In this document: positions 8,372-16,329 of the stretch, piece after piece | Position numbering within the stretch: the first letter of the stretch is position 1 | Layout: each line of letters opens with the position of its first letter | Origin: CAZCTC01 sp964501335 | GTDB taxonomy: Bacteria; Chloroflexota; Anaerolineae; B4-G1; SLSP01 | Assembly: GCA_964501335.1 (NCBI GenBank) | Contig: CAZCTC010000024.1 | Span: 33,841 to 97,840, forward strand | Direction: 5' to 3' | Length of the DNA: 64,000 nt | Translations under genes and position numbers: made by a program | Notes under the pieces: model-generated | Told to the model about the DNA's origin: nothing | The model's database searches: none | The model's input: the letters and a program-made list of their open reading frames with translations, nothing else

Positions 8372-9496
8372 TTAATTTGTCGGCTCGGGAGTTGGGTATT
8401 GCCAGAGGAGCTTCCCACTGGTCACATCAAAAGCACGCACGCGTTCCCGGATCAGGATGGGCATAGAAAAAACAGCCGTGCCATCAGTCACCAGGTCGCC
8501 GGGCAAATTGCCCGGGCTTTCTAAAATCACGCCCCAGCTCAGTTGCTGGCCGGTTTCAGCACTCACCGCAAAAATCTTGCCCAACTTATCCCCAGGGATC
8601 AGCAAGGCAGATTCATCATTGATCGTCACCAGAACGGCACGACCATGCAGGGTATCCCCCAAATCGGTCTGCCATAACGGTTCCTGGCTGGGATTGGCCG
8701 TATCCATAGCATAGACATTGCCGACCACATCGCTGAAGTAAATCCGGTCGCCGTCCACTACCGGCGTCGCCCAGATCCAATTCTTAGCCGTGAAGGTAAA
8801 ACGTTCTTCTCCGGTCTTCAGATCCAGTTGATGCATTTTATCGCCGAAATCGCCGACCCATAATGCATCACCCACCACCACCGGGGTCGCGCCGACAGCG
8901 CCGGCAAGTTCCCGATCCCACACCAGCTTCCCTTCCATATCCAGCGCATAGAGATGATGATCTAGTGAAGCGATATAGACCAGCGAATCAACCACCACGG
9001 GCGTCGCCCAGACCCGATCCTGAGTGGAAAAAGTCCAGACCTTCGCCCCCGTGGCCAGATCCAGCGCATAGACATCGCCGTCACCATTGCCGATAATGAA
9101 AAGATTCCCGGCAATCGCGCCGCTCCCCACATACTGCCCCAGAGCTTCTTTAAAAGTCCAGGCAGTTCCCGGCACCGTCGTCGGAGAATCGGCCAGTTGC
9201 AAAGCATAGACCGTCCGGTCTTTAAACCCTGCCACCAACAGACGATTCCGCTCTTTATCCAGCACCGGCGTGGAATAGAAACCGATCTCAGCACTTTCTT
9301 TCTCAGGATAGCTCCACAACAGCGTCCCATTCGCAGCGTCCAAGGCTTTGACCTGGGAAACATCGGCAATGTACAGCGTCCCTTTATCCAACGTGGCACC
9401 CGGCCAGCTGACCTGAGCAGCCTGACCGCCGGCACACCCTGATAACAGCAGGCCTAATCCGAGCAGTAAGCCCGCAATCCCCCACAAACGTCGCAT
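8372..9496 (-). CDS. PQQ-type beta-propeller lipoprotein (BamB-like fold)
   Basis: 374 residues. The signal peptide ends in lipobox LLSGC (Cys about 21). The body is a series of propeller blades with the A-x-D-x-x-x-G-x-x-x-W pattern (for example ALDAANGTLLWSY, ALDLATGAKVWTF, ALDMEGKLVWDR), about seven in all. The start has a clear AGGAGGAGATTCC spacing. The fold matches BamB and PQQ-dependent enzymes, but it is too short for a dehydrogenase and has no visible catalytic signature. It should sit on the outer face of the membrane. Its place between yidD and yidC hints at a role in membrane or surface protein assembly; this is inference. Confidence 0.88.
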   Translation of the reverse strand: MRRLWGIAGLLLGLGLLLSGCAGGQAAQVSWPGATLDKGTLYIADVSQVKALDAANGTLLWSYPEKESAEIGFYSTPVLDKERNRLLVAGFKDRTVYALQLADSPTTVPGTAWTFKEALGQYVGSGAIAGNLFIIGNGDGDVYALDLATGAKVWTFSTQDRVWATPVVVDSLVYIASLDHHLYALDMEGKLVWDRELAGAVGATPVVVGDALWVGDFGDKMHQLDLKTGEERFTFTAKNWIWATPVVDGDRIYFSDVVGNVYAMDTANPSQEPLWQTDLGDTLHGRAVLVTINDESALLIPGDKLGKIFAVSAETGQQLSWGVILESPGNLPGDLVTDGTAVFSMPILIRERVRAFDVTSGKLLWQYPTPEPTN

Positions 9497-9514
9497 GGAA
9501 TCTCCTCCTAAACT

Positions 9515-9724
9515 TCAGGGAACCGGATCATAGCCCCCAGGGAAAAACGGATTGCAACGTAACAACCGTTTGAAAGTCAGCCAACCGCCCTTAAAAAAGC
9601 CATACCTGGAAATCGCCTCATAGCCATACTGAGAACAACTTGGGGTAAAACGGCAAGAAGGCGGAAGGGTCGGGGAAATAAACCGCTGATAGAAGCGGAT
9701 CAGCCACAGCGCGACGGCTTTCAT
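9515..9724 (-). CDS. yidD: YidD membrane-insertion efficiency factor
   Basis: 69 residues with the full family signature: LIRFYQRFISP, SCRFTPSCSQYGYEAI, GWLTFKRLLRCNPFFPGGYDPVP. The three Cys are conserved. YidD is a small amphipathic protein at the inner face of the membrane that helps YidC-dependent insertion. The ATG overlaps the rnpA stop (ATGA at 9721-9724). Confidence 0.96.
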   Translation of the reverse strand: MKAVALWLIRFYQRFISPTLPPSCRFTPSCSQYGYEAISRYGFFKGGWLTFKRLLRCNPFFPGGYDPVP

Positions 9725-10101
9725 CCGTTATCCTCTTGGGTCTCCGCAATCCACAGATCAGCACGCAACAGCAGCACTTTCAAAGTCGCTACCGCAACGG
9801 CGCTCTTAACTTCCAACAAAGGAGCCCGTGCCACCAGCACAAGATCCCAGCCGGGGCGAAGATGCGGCCATTGCAGCCGCAAAGCTTCGCGCAACAAACG
9901 TCGGGCGCGATTGCGTTGCACCGCGCCTCCGACTTTGCGGCTGGCGGTGATCCCGGCTCGGGAAGCCGCCGCTCCGTTGGGAGCTGCCCACAAAATAAAA
10001 AGAGGATGCGCCCACGATCGTCCCTCGGCCCATACGCGCCGAAACTCCTGAGAGCCCTGCAGACGCATCCATTTTTTCCAATAATAACGCTCGGCTGCCA
10101 A
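9721..10101 (-). CDS. rnpA: Ribonuclease P protein component
   Basis: 126 residues from a TTG two bases after the rpmH stop. The family signature RNRARRLLREALRL is clear, preceded by a central beta strand with ITASRKVGGAV. It binds RNase P RNA for 5' processing of pre-tRNA. The start is uncertain: the ATG at 10068 (MRLQGSQEF) gives a shorter protein beginning right at the conserved RL..F region, and neither site has a strong Shine-Dalgarno sequence. It couples by ATGA to yidD. Confidence 0.93.
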   Translation of the reverse strand: MAAERYYWKKWMRLQGSQEFRRVWAEGRSWAHPLFILWAAPNGAAASRAGITASRKVGGAVQRNRARRLLREALRLQWPHLRPGWDLVLVARAPLLEVKSAVAVATLKVLLLRADLWIAETQEDNG

Positions 10102-10103
10102 CT

Positions 10104-10307
10104 CTAGTCACGGCGGCGGGGCCGGTTAGCGTTCTCCTTCCAGTTCATGCGCTTGGCGCCGCCCAGGCTGACGGTAACCAGCTTATGGCGGCCCTTGGCG
10201 CGGCGCCGCTTCAAGGTGTCCTGACCACCACGGGTCTGCATCCGGGCCAGAAAACCGTGGACCCGCATCCGATTGCGCTTCTTAGGTTGATACGTGCGTT
10301 TTGGCAT
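10104..10307 (-). CDS. rpmH: 50S ribosomal protein L34 with C-terminal extension
   Basis: 67 residues. MPKRTYQPKKRNRMRVHGFLARMQTRGG is the classical L34 core, seen here as KRTYQPKKRNR and HGFLARM. Most L34 proteins are about 44-50 residues; here a 20-residue basic tail follows the usual end (after KGRHKLVTVS). AAGGAG is 9 bases upstream of the ATG. It is the first gene of the operon. Confidence 0.97.
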   Translation of the reverse strand: MPKRTYQPKKRNRMRVHGFLARMQTRGGQDTLKRRRAKGRHKLVTVSLGGAKRMNWKENANRPRRRD

Positions 10308-10427
10308 TGCTTTACTCCTTTTTTTGCCTGCTGGTATTCAGCCCTTTCGGGCGGCGGGACGGATCGTCCACCGGACATAGAAAACCGCGCGGTCACCCGC
10401 AGCGGTTCCTCCCCCAGGGCAGGCGTT

Positions 10428-10455
10428 ATTATACCGTAAAGGTAATGTAAGTCAA
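10428..10455 (-). promoter_or_regulatory. Sigma-70 promoter of the rpmH operon
   Basis: On the minus strand, TTGACT (10455-10450), a 16-bp spacer and TATAAT (10433-10428). This is near consensus and about 120 bases upstream of rpmH. Confidence 0.85.
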
Positions 10456-10475
10456 TCGAGATTTTTATTTCTTTC

Positions 10476-10504
10476 TTGTTTCTTTCTTAAGCCTATGGTA
10501 CACT
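10476..10504 (+). promoter_or_regulatory. Possible promoter for rsgA
   Basis: TTGTTT (10476-10481), a 17-bp spacer and TACACT (10499-10504), divergent from the rpmH promoter. Moderate match only. Two hairpin elements lie between it and rsgA. Confidence 0.4.
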
Positions 10505-10552
10505 CAAGGCTGGTAAAAGCCCGGAGGAATCATCAACCTGCGAGATTAGCCC

Positions 10553-10835
10553 GAAAAAAGCAAGGGGAAAAAAGCCTGTGTTTTTGCGCGCTTCAGAAAG
10601 CGCGAGAAAACTCAAACAAAAATTTTCACTCTTCCCATCCAACACATCGCATCCGGCCACCCCAAAACTTTTTGCGGAATGCAAAAAATGGCAATCACCG
10701 GGAAAGAAAAAACATTTTTCGGCGGCTTCATAAAGCCGCCGAAAAAATGAACAAAAAAAATTCTCTCTGCCTGCTTCGCACAGCGCGTTGCATTGAACCC
10801 CAAAAGGATCATTTGCGGGACGCTAAAAACAGATC
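10553..10835 (+). repeat. Two tandem variable-stem hairpin elements (first one degenerate)
   Basis: The first hairpin is near 10578-10612 (GTTTTTGCGCGCTT, loop CAGA, imperfect 3' arm). The second is at 10713-10745 (CATTTTTCGGCGGCTT, loop CATA), followed by the family tail CTCTCTGCCTGCTTCGCACAGCGCG, quoted as TGCTTCGCACAGCGCG, and TTTGCGGGACGCTAAAAAC. They fill the gap between rpmH and rsgA. Confidence 0.8.
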
Positions 10836-10875
10836 GATAATAGTTCAAGGAAAACAGATGGAGCTATCGTAATTT

Positions 10876-11871
10876 ATGGAAGAAAACCTGCCGGAAGGCA
10901 TGATCGTCAAAGCTCAAAGCGGCTTTTATACTATCCTGACTCAAGAAGGCGGTTTTTTAACCGCTTCGGTCCGGGGACGCCTCAAAAAGAAACGTCAGGA
11001 AAGCAATCTGGTCGCCGTCGGCGACCGGGTTCATTATCTACACCAAAGCGACGGCAGCATCACCCTGGAAGAGATCCTGCCCCGCGAACGCGCCCTCACC
11101 CGCCTGGAAAACCTCACCCATGGCCGCAATTCCCGCCGCTGGGATAAACAGGGCTACCTGCGTGAACGCGAACAGGTAATCATCGCCAACCCCGACCAGG
11201 TCGTCTTCGTCCTGGCCTGTGCCGAACCGGATCCCCATCTGCGCCTGCTGGATCGGCTGCTGGTCGGAGCCGAACGCCAGAACATCCCCATCCTCATCTG
11301 CGCCAATAAAGTCGATAAGGTCGAAGAAAGCCGCGCACGAGAAATCTTTGCCATTTACGAACATATCGGCTACACAGTCATCTATACCAGCACCATCACA
11401 GGAGCCGGCATTGCGCAGCTCCAGGAAACCCTGCACGATAAAATATCGGCACTCATCGGCCCCTCCGGCGTGGGCAAAACCAGTCTGCTCAATGTCCTCT
11501 GTCCCGACCTGGACCATCACGTCCAGGAAATCAGTCAATCCACCGGCAAAGGCCGGCATACCACCACCGTCTCGGAAATGATCCCTCTCCGCCATGGAGG
11601 ATGGGCTGCCGATACCCCCGGAATCCGCGCCCTCGCCCTCTTCGATCTGGACCCGGAAGAAATCGATGCTTACTTTCCCGACATTGCCCCCTATGTCGAA
11701 CACTGCGCTTTTTCTGATTGCAGTCACACCGTTGAGCCGGGTTGCACTGTCCTGGCGGCCCGTGATTCGGGCGTGATCGACCGCCATCGTTACGAAAGCT
11801 ACGTCCGATTGCACCAGGAACACCGCAAATTGGCGGATATGTACTGGTGGGGCATCGACGAACCGGATTGA
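10876..11871 (+). CDS. rsgA: Ribosome small subunit-dependent GTPase A
   Basis: 331 residues. It has an N-terminal OB fold (residues about 1-75), then a circularly permuted GTPase with motif order G4 (CANKVDKV, about 141-148), G1 (GPSGVGKTSLL, about 195-205) and G3 (DTPG, about 248). The C-terminal zinc site is visible as C..DC.H....C (CAFSDCSHTVEPGC). It matures the 30S subunit by checking the decoding region. Start at ATG 10876, with GGAG about 11 bases upstream. It is separated from the rpmH operon by divergent promoters and repeats. Confidence 0.96.
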   Translation: MEENLPEGMIVKAQSGFYTILTQEGGFLTASVRGRLKKKRQESNLVAVGDRVHYLHQSDGSITLEEILPRERALTRLENLTHGRNSRRWDKQGYLREREQVIIANPDQVVFVLACAEPDPHLRLLDRLLVGAERQNIPILICANKVDKVEESRAREIFAIYEHIGYTVIYTSTITGAGIAQLQETLHDKISALIGPSGVGKTSLLNVLCPDLDHHVQEISQSTGKGRHTTTVSEMIPLRHGGWAADTPGIRALALFDLDPEEIDAYFPDIAPYVEHCAFSDCSHTVEPGCTVLAARDSGVIDRHRYESYVRLHQEHRKLADMYWWGIDEPD

Positions 11872-11951
11872 TCCGGTTCCGACTTTCCCCAAAACCTCAC
11901 CCACACCCGGGTGAATCGCTGCTTTCATCACCCTTTTCAAGGAGAAGCACA

Positions 11952-12638
11952 ATGTCTCATCAAAATGGCTTCCTCAAAACAGGCCTGTGCTCACTGATGC
12001 TGGCACTGGTAATCGTCACCGCCGTCCCTGTCTACGCGGCACCTGTCAATCAAACGCTCCCGCCGGTACCGGAATGGCCGATCATCGGCCCGCTTTTACA
12101 ATGGTTGGGCCTGGCCCCCACAGCCACTCCAACACCAACCGCTACCCCTCCACCGACGCCAGTACTACCGGAATATAAAATTACCAGCATGAGCGATCTG
12201 AAAAGTCTGGAACAAAAACTGACGGCCAACCAACCCAGCCGGGTCATCATCACCGAAGCCGACATCAATGCCCTGATCATGGAAGCGCTGGGCTCCAAAC
12301 ATGCGGGGGAAGTCCGCAACCTCGCCATCACCCTGGTCCAGGATGAAATAAAAGTCTCAGTCGAAGTGGACCGTCAAACCGTGGAAAGCTACGGTGTTCC
12401 GCTGGGCGGTCAGGCCGGCACGCTGAAAATCGACGGCACCTTCGGCGTCGCCGTCCAGAATTGCCGGGCCTCCCTCAAAGTCAAAGAGATCAAAATCAAC
12501 GACCGGGGCTTCCCGCTGGGCGGCACCGCGGAAAAACTACTCAATAACGCCATCGACAAAAACTGGCCGGATTCGGTCTGTGTCCAACAGGTCACCCTTA
12601 CTCCCGGCCAGTTAACCCTGGAAGGGTATCGCAAATAA
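11952..12638 (+). CDS. Secreted protein of unknown function with Thr/Pro stalk
   Basis: 228 residues from ATG 11952 (AAGGAG 8 bases upstream). A Sec signal peptide covers residues 1-30 (LMLALVIVTAVPVYA). It is followed by a Pro-rich segment and a TATPTPTATPPPTP stalk at about 55-70, then a 155-residue globular alpha/beta domain with two Cys in the second half. The globular part (ITEADINALIMEAL, then paired VSVEVDR/LKIDGTFGVAV strands) resembles lipid-binding BPI-like or YpmS-like folds, but I cannot assign it. It is probably anchored or held near the wall by the stalk. Confidence 0.8.
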   Translation: MSHQNGFLKTGLCSLMLALVIVTAVPVYAAPVNQTLPPVPEWPIIGPLLQWLGLAPTATPTPTATPPPTPVLPEYKITSMSDLKSLEQKLTANQPSRVIITEADINALIMEALGSKHAGEVRNLAITLVQDEIKVSVEVDRQTVESYGVPLGGQAGTLKIDGTFGVAVQNCRASLKVKEIKINDRGFPLGGTAEKLLNNAIDKNWPDSVCVQQVTLTPGQLTLEGYRK

Positions 12639-12643
12639 CAAAA

Positions 12644-12735
12644 TTTATGTTTTGGCGCACTTCAGAAAGTGCGCCAAAACATAAATAAAAATTTTCTCCG
12701 CCTGTCCTGCGCATCGCCGCGAACCCAACAAAAAC
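12644..12735 (+). repeat. Variable-stem hairpin element, plus orientation
   Basis: A perfect 19-bp stem, 12644-12662 with 12667-12685 (TTTATGTTTTGGCGCACTT, loop CAGA), begins 5 bases after the preceding stop codon and could act as its terminator. It is followed by TTTTCTCCGCCTGTCCTGCGCATCGC. Confidence 0.85.
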
Positions 12736-12835
12736 GACCGGGGCGGTCAGGCTGAGAAAAAAGCCCCTATTTTCGGCGGCTTTCGGAAGCCGCCGAAAAT
12801 ATGAACAAAAAAACTCTCTCTGACCATCCAGGTCG
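12736..12835 (+). repeat. Variable-stem hairpin element, plus orientation
   Basis: The upstream flank is CGGTCAGGCTGAGAAAAAAG. Stem 12768-12782 (TATTTTCGGCGGCTT) pairs with 12787-12801, loop TCGG. Downstream flank: ATGAACAAAAAAACTCTCTC. Confidence 0.85.
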
Positions 12836-12869
12836 ACAAAAAAAACAAAAAGCTTGCAAGGAGCACATC

Positions 12870-13337
12870 ATGCCGGAAACCATCAATTTTTACGAAGTCC
12901 ATGCCCCTTACGGCTGCTTTTCCAATTTCGCCCCCTACCCCATCACCATCAACGGCAAAGTCTGGCTCACGACCGAACACTACTTCCAGGCGCAAAAATT
13001 CGCCGGTACCCCGCACGAAGAAGAAATCCGGCAGACAACCTCGCCCATGATCGCCGCTCGCAAAGGCCGCAGTCGAGAACGCCCCTTGCGCCCCGATTGG
13101 GAAACGGTCAAGGAAAACATCATGAGAGAAGCGCTCGCGGCAAAATTCACCCAACATCCCGACATCGCCCAAATCCTCCTGGAAACGGGCGACGCCATCC
13201 TGGTCGAACACACAACCAACGATCGCTATTGGGCCGACGGCGGTGACGGAAAAGGGCTCAACCGCCTGGGATACCTGCTCATGGAACTGCGCGAGCATCT
13301 CCGCACCGCCCAATCTTCCACCGGGAATCCGTCCTGA
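12870..13337 (+). CDS. NADAR / YbiA-like N-glycosidase
   Basis: 155 residues from ATG 12870 with AAGGAG 6 bases upstream; a longer frame from 12801 begins in the hairpin element and is not preferred. The family signatures are FSNFAPYPI (start), VWLTTEHYFQAQKF (middle), ILLETGDAILVEHTTNDRYW and a terminal GLNRLGYLLMELRE. NADAR/YbiA enzymes hydrolyse N-glycosidic bonds, either of damaged riboflavin-pathway intermediates or of ADP-ribosylated bases and proteins. It is a single-domain protein with no toxin neighbour, so a metabolite-repair role is the simpler reading. Confidence 0.92.
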   Translation: MPETINFYEVHAPYGCFSNFAPYPITINGKVWLTTEHYFQAQKFAGTPHEEEIRQTTSPMIAARKGRSRERPLRPDWETVKENIMREALAAKFTQHPDIAQILLETGDAILVEHTTNDRYWADGGDGKGLNRLGYLLMELREHLRTAQSSTGNPS

Positions 13338-13411
13338 AAATAACCCTGACCTTAACATGGACCTTTCCAGAGCCGTCCCGGCAACGCAGACTGTCTACTT
13401 TTTGTTGTAAT

Positions 13412-13500
13412 AGACACAGAGAAGAATTAAAAAATCTCCTCCCTTCTTCTCCGTGCTCTCTGTGCTCTCTGTGACTCTGCGGTGAAATCTCTTCTCTTTG
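13412..13500. repeat. CACAGAG-type palindromic intergenic element
   Basis: ACACAGAGAAGAATTAAAAA is followed by CCCTTCTTCTCCGTGCTCTC and CTCTGTGACTCTGCGGTGAA. It is closely related to 3322-3402. Confidence 0.7.
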
Positions 13501-13536
13501 TTCATCCTTAATACACGGTTGCATAGGAGACAAAAG

Positions 13537-13914
13537 ATGGCCACCGATCCATTGCTCCCTTTCCAAAAACAACAATTTCTCAACCTGGAAACCTTCCGCA
13601 AAAGCGGCGCGGGCATCAAAACCCCGGTCTGGTTCACTGAAGCCGACGGCAAACTCTATGTCCGCACCCTGGATATCTCCGCCAAGGTAAAGCGGGTCCG
13701 TCACACCGCTCGGGTCCGCATCGTTCCCTGCGACGTCCGCGGCAATCCTTCCGGCGAATGGATCGAAGCCCAGGCCCGATTGGTCGCGGACCCCACTCTC
13801 GCCGAAAAAATCAACCGCCTGCTCCTGAAAAAATACGGACTGCAAAAACAGTTCATGGAAATTCTCTCCTGGTTCCGTAGAGCCGGTTATGCAGTAATAG
13901 AAATTCAGCTTTAA
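13537..13914 (+). CDS. PPOX-class, probably F420-dependent oxidoreductase
   Basis: 125 residues from ATG 13537 (AGGAGA upstream). This is a split-barrel flavin-binding fold: LETFRKSGAGIKTPVWFTEADGKLYV, quoted as FRKSGAGIKTPVWF, then a RTLDISAKVKRVRHTARVRI strand/helix and EWIEAQARLV. This matches the small PPOX family that uses coenzyme F420 (about 120-135 residues). The substrate is unknown. It is followed at 14 bases by a HAD hydrolase, likely in one operon. Confidence 0.88.
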   Translation: MATDPLLPFQKQQFLNLETFRKSGAGIKTPVWFTEADGKLYVRTLDISAKVKRVRHTARVRIVPCDVRGNPSGEWIEAQARLVADPTLAEKINRLLLKKYGLQKQFMEILSWFRRAGYAVIEIQL

Positions 13915-13928
13915 ACAGAGGTAAACGT

Positions 13929-14627
13929 ATGCCCATAAAAACCATTCTCTTCGATCTGGATGGAACCCTTTTAAACAATGGGCCCATGGATGTCTTCATC
14001 GATCACTACTTCCGACTGCTCTGTGCCCGCTTCAAAGACCAGATCCCGCCGGATCTCCTCGTCAAAACCCTCTGGCGCTCTGTCGAAAAGATGGTTAAAC
14101 ACGATCCTGCTATAACTAATGAAGAATCCTTCAGCGCCTTCTTCTATCCGGAACTCGGCCGCACCCGCGCCGACATGGAGCCGGTTCTGAACGACTTCTA
14201 CCGCGAAGATTTCCCCCGCCTGCAACAATATGCCCCCGCCTTCCCCGATGCCCGGCGCGCCGTCCAGGCCGCCTTTGACCGGGGTTATCGCGTCGCCATC
14301 GCCACCAATCCCATCTTTCCTGCCACCGCGATCCATCAACGGGTGGATTGGGCCGGCGTCAGCGGTTTCCCCTACCTCAAAATCACCACCTACGAAAACA
14401 GCCATGCCGCCAAACCCAATCCGGCCTATTACCAGGAATTATTGAAAGAATTCGATTGCCTCCCGGAGGAAACCCTTATGGTGGGAGATGAAGATATGGA
14501 TATGATCGCCGCGCATCTCGGCTGTCAGACCTACTGGATTGCAGGCTCTCCGGGTGAGCTGGCCCCCACCACCCCGCCTCCCACCTACAGCGGCACCCTC
14601 ACCGACCTGATCTCTCTTCTGTCCTGA
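13929..14627 (+). CDS. HAD-superfamily hydrolase
   Basis: 232 residues. Motif I FDLDGTLLNN (D9, D11), motif II region IATNP, Lys of motif III in AAKPNPAYY, and motif IV VGDEDMDMIAA are all visible. A helical cap lies between motifs I and II (C1 type). It acts as a Mg-dependent phosphatase or phosphoglycolate-phosphatase-like enzyme; the substrate is not assignable. The preceding PPOX gene is 14 bases upstream. Confidence 0.9.
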   Translation: MPIKTILFDLDGTLLNNGPMDVFIDHYFRLLCARFKDQIPPDLLVKTLWRSVEKMVKHDPAITNEESFSAFFYPELGRTRADMEPVLNDFYREDFPRLQQYAPAFPDARRAVQAAFDRGYRVAIATNPIFPATAIHQRVDWAGVSGFPYLKITTYENSHAAKPNPAYYQELLKEFDCLPEETLMVGDEDMDMIAAHLGCQTYWIAGSPGELAPTTPPPTYSGTLTDLISLLS

Positions 14628-14669
14628 AAATAGCCCAACCAGGAAATCATTACGTTTCACGTTTCAGAA

Positions 14670-14785
14670 AAACTCTACGCTTCCGCATCTGCGGTCTTTG
14701 TGTGCTCTGCGGTGAACTCTCTGCTCCACAAAAAGACGCAGAGGAAAATAAATCTTCCTCTGCGTCTCTGCGTTAAATCTGATTT
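14670..14785. repeat. CACAGAG-type palindromic intergenic element
   Basis: AGACGCAGAGGAA (14734-14746) pairs with TTCCTCTGCGTCT (14755-14767). It is preceded by TGTGCTCTGCGGTGAACTCT, the same end motif as in the other two copies. It lies between convergent genes. Confidence 0.65.
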
Positions 14786-14798
14786 CCTGCGTAAAAAA

Positions 14799-15284
14799 TC
14801 AGAGTCTGACCCACTCCAGATCCGTATGATGAACCGTAATAACACCATCATCATTGATAAACCGCTCGGCACTGTCCTCCGGAAAACAAATCAAATCAAA
14901 GGGTGCGCGGCGTTCAACGCCCCGCAGCGACTTACGCACCATATTTTCCGCTACTTCCAGATCCTCATCCCATCGAGCCAGAGCAAAATGGGTCGCTTTA
15001 TAATGTTTAACCAGATGTAGAAGCTTATCCTTGGCCACCGTCCCGGCTTCTCCCCAAAACAAGGGCCGCCCTTCCGGTCCAATCGAAACCACATCCGGCC
15101 GATATCGATCCCCCACCGGCATCTCCACCGCCAATCCGGAATAAATCGGCAAATACAGCGCCCATAACAAAGCCTTCATCACCACGTGGGCCGTACTTTC
15201 GTCCACCCGTTTGACAAAGACTACCTGGCGCCCTTGCGCCCGCAAAGTCCACTTCCGAGGTAGCATAAGTTCTTCATCACTCAT
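14799..15284 (-). CDS. Hypothetical protein, possibly YaeQ-like / PD-(D/E)XK-type fold
   Basis: 161 residues. The core segment has RPDVVSIGPEGRPLFWGEAG, in which a PD pair on one strand and an E on the next recall the PD-(D/E)XK arrangement of YaeQ-like proteins; the usual K is not evident. The rest is a helical start (STAHVVMKALLWALYL) and a C-terminal KHYKATHFALARW strand. No signal peptide or membrane segment. The ATG at 15282-15284 is only 7 bases from a TATAAT box, so the mRNA may be leaderless. The function is unknown. Confidence 0.75.
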   Translation of the reverse strand: MSDEELMLPRKWTLRAQGRQVVFVKRVDESTAHVVMKALLWALYLPIYSGLAVEMPVGDRYRPDVVSIGPEGRPLFWGEAGTVAKDKLLHLVKHYKATHFALARWDEDLEVAENMVRKSLRGVERRAPFDLICFPEDSAERFINDDGVITVHHTDLEWVRL

Positions 15285-15291
15285 GGAGGGT

Positions 15292-15297
15292 ATTATA
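15292..15297 (-). promoter_or_regulatory. -10 box placed directly in front of a start codon (leaderless candidate)
   Basis: TATAAT on the minus strand is followed by ACCCTCC and then the ATG of the gene at 14799-15284. The -35 region (TGAAGA at 17 bp) is weak. Confidence 0.5.
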
Positions 15298-15476
15298 CCG
15301 CAATTAAGGTATTTTCTTCAGGGCAATCTGTGGTAAAGTTGCAAAGTTGAAAAGCGGCCGGCCCACACGGAACAAGAATATAGCGATCAACGTCATTACG
15401 TTTCGTGCCGCTGTCGGCAGCACATCACAAGGGTTGAACACCTTCCCTCTAAAAAATATCACAACGTGGAGGCCTT

Positions 15477-16316
15477 ATGGCGAATACAAAAACAAACGGG
15501 ATACAGGAAGACCAGCCCAAACTCCCCCAACTCTTCTGGGGCGTCATCCGCCACCCCTACAAAACCCTGGGCATGCTCAGCCAGGATCAACGTAAAATCT
15601 GGCTGATACCGGCCCTCCTGGCCATTATCGTCCTCACCGCCTCAGCCGGCCTCTCCTCCATGACGGCTACGAATCAGATGATGACTCCAACCGACCCGAC
15701 CATGATGTCGAAAGAAGGCATGGTCTATCAGGAAGGCGGCGGAGCCCCCGGCGGGATGGGCAGTGCCACCGGCGCCCTGGGCGCCATTGCCATCGGAAGC
15801 GCCATCATCGGTAAGCTCTTTGAAACCGCCCTCGGCTGGTTAATCTGGGCCGGCGCGCTCTACCTGGTCAGCGTCTTCCTCGGCCGCAGCAGCACCTTTC
15901 CCCAGATGTTCCGCCTGACAGTCTGGGCCTGGATTCCCTTCATCATCCGCGGCCTGCTCCAGATCGCCTACATCCTGATTGCCGGTAAAGCCCTGGGCGA
16001 AGCCGGACTTTCCGGTTTGGTTCTGGATAGAGAGGCCCAGGCCCTTGCCATGATCCCCGCCAGTCCGGGACAGCTCGCCCTCGCGTCTATTCTCGGTAAT
16101 ATCGATCTCTTCATTATCTGGAATACTCTCCTGTTGGGACTCGGCCTGGCCGCCGCTACCAAACTGACACCAAAGAAAGCCCTGATCGCCGCCCTCTGCA
16201 TCTGGACGCTCTTCGCGCTGCTCAGCATCATCCCCGGCCAGATCGGCGGCATCTTCACCTCCAGCAACAGCGGCAGCGGAGGAGGCGTCGGCTTTATTCC
16301 CTCCATCTTCGGTTAA
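15477..16316 (+). CDS. Yip1-domain-like multi-span membrane protein
   Basis: 279 residues; GGAGG 7 bases before ATG 15477. After a soluble N-terminus, FWGVIRHPYKTLGML is the short helix typical of Yip1-type proteins just before TM1. About five membrane segments follow (for example LIPALLAIIVLTASAGL, LGAIAIGSAIIGKLF, ALIAALCIWTLFALLSII). A Gly/Met-rich loop at about 75-100 faces outside or inside between TM1 and TM2. It is the first gene of a four-gene set with an ABC exporter-like pair. A role in membrane organisation or as an accessory subunit is inferred. Confidence 0.8.
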   Translation: MANTKTNGIQEDQPKLPQLFWGVIRHPYKTLGMLSQDQRKIWLIPALLAIIVLTASAGLSSMTATNQMMTPTDPTMMSKEGMVYQEGGGAPGGMGSATGALGAIAIGSAIIGKLFETALGWLIWAGALYLVSVFLGRSSTFPQMFRLTVWAWIPFIIRGLLQIAYILIAGKALGEAGLSGLVLDREAQALAMIPASPGQLALASILGNIDLFIIWNTLLLGLGLAAATKLTPKKALIAALCIWTLFALLSIIPGQIGGIFTSSNSGSGGGVGFIPSIFG

Positions 16317-16329
16317 CGGATAATCCAGC

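Noticed and set aside
10308..10875. Replication origin next to rpmH
   Set aside because: No DnaA-box cluster (TTATCCACA type), no dnaA, and the gap is explained by two promoters and two hairpin elements.
11038..11952. 304-codon minus-strand frame over rsgA
   Set aside because: Antisense shadow; rsgA motifs are unambiguous.
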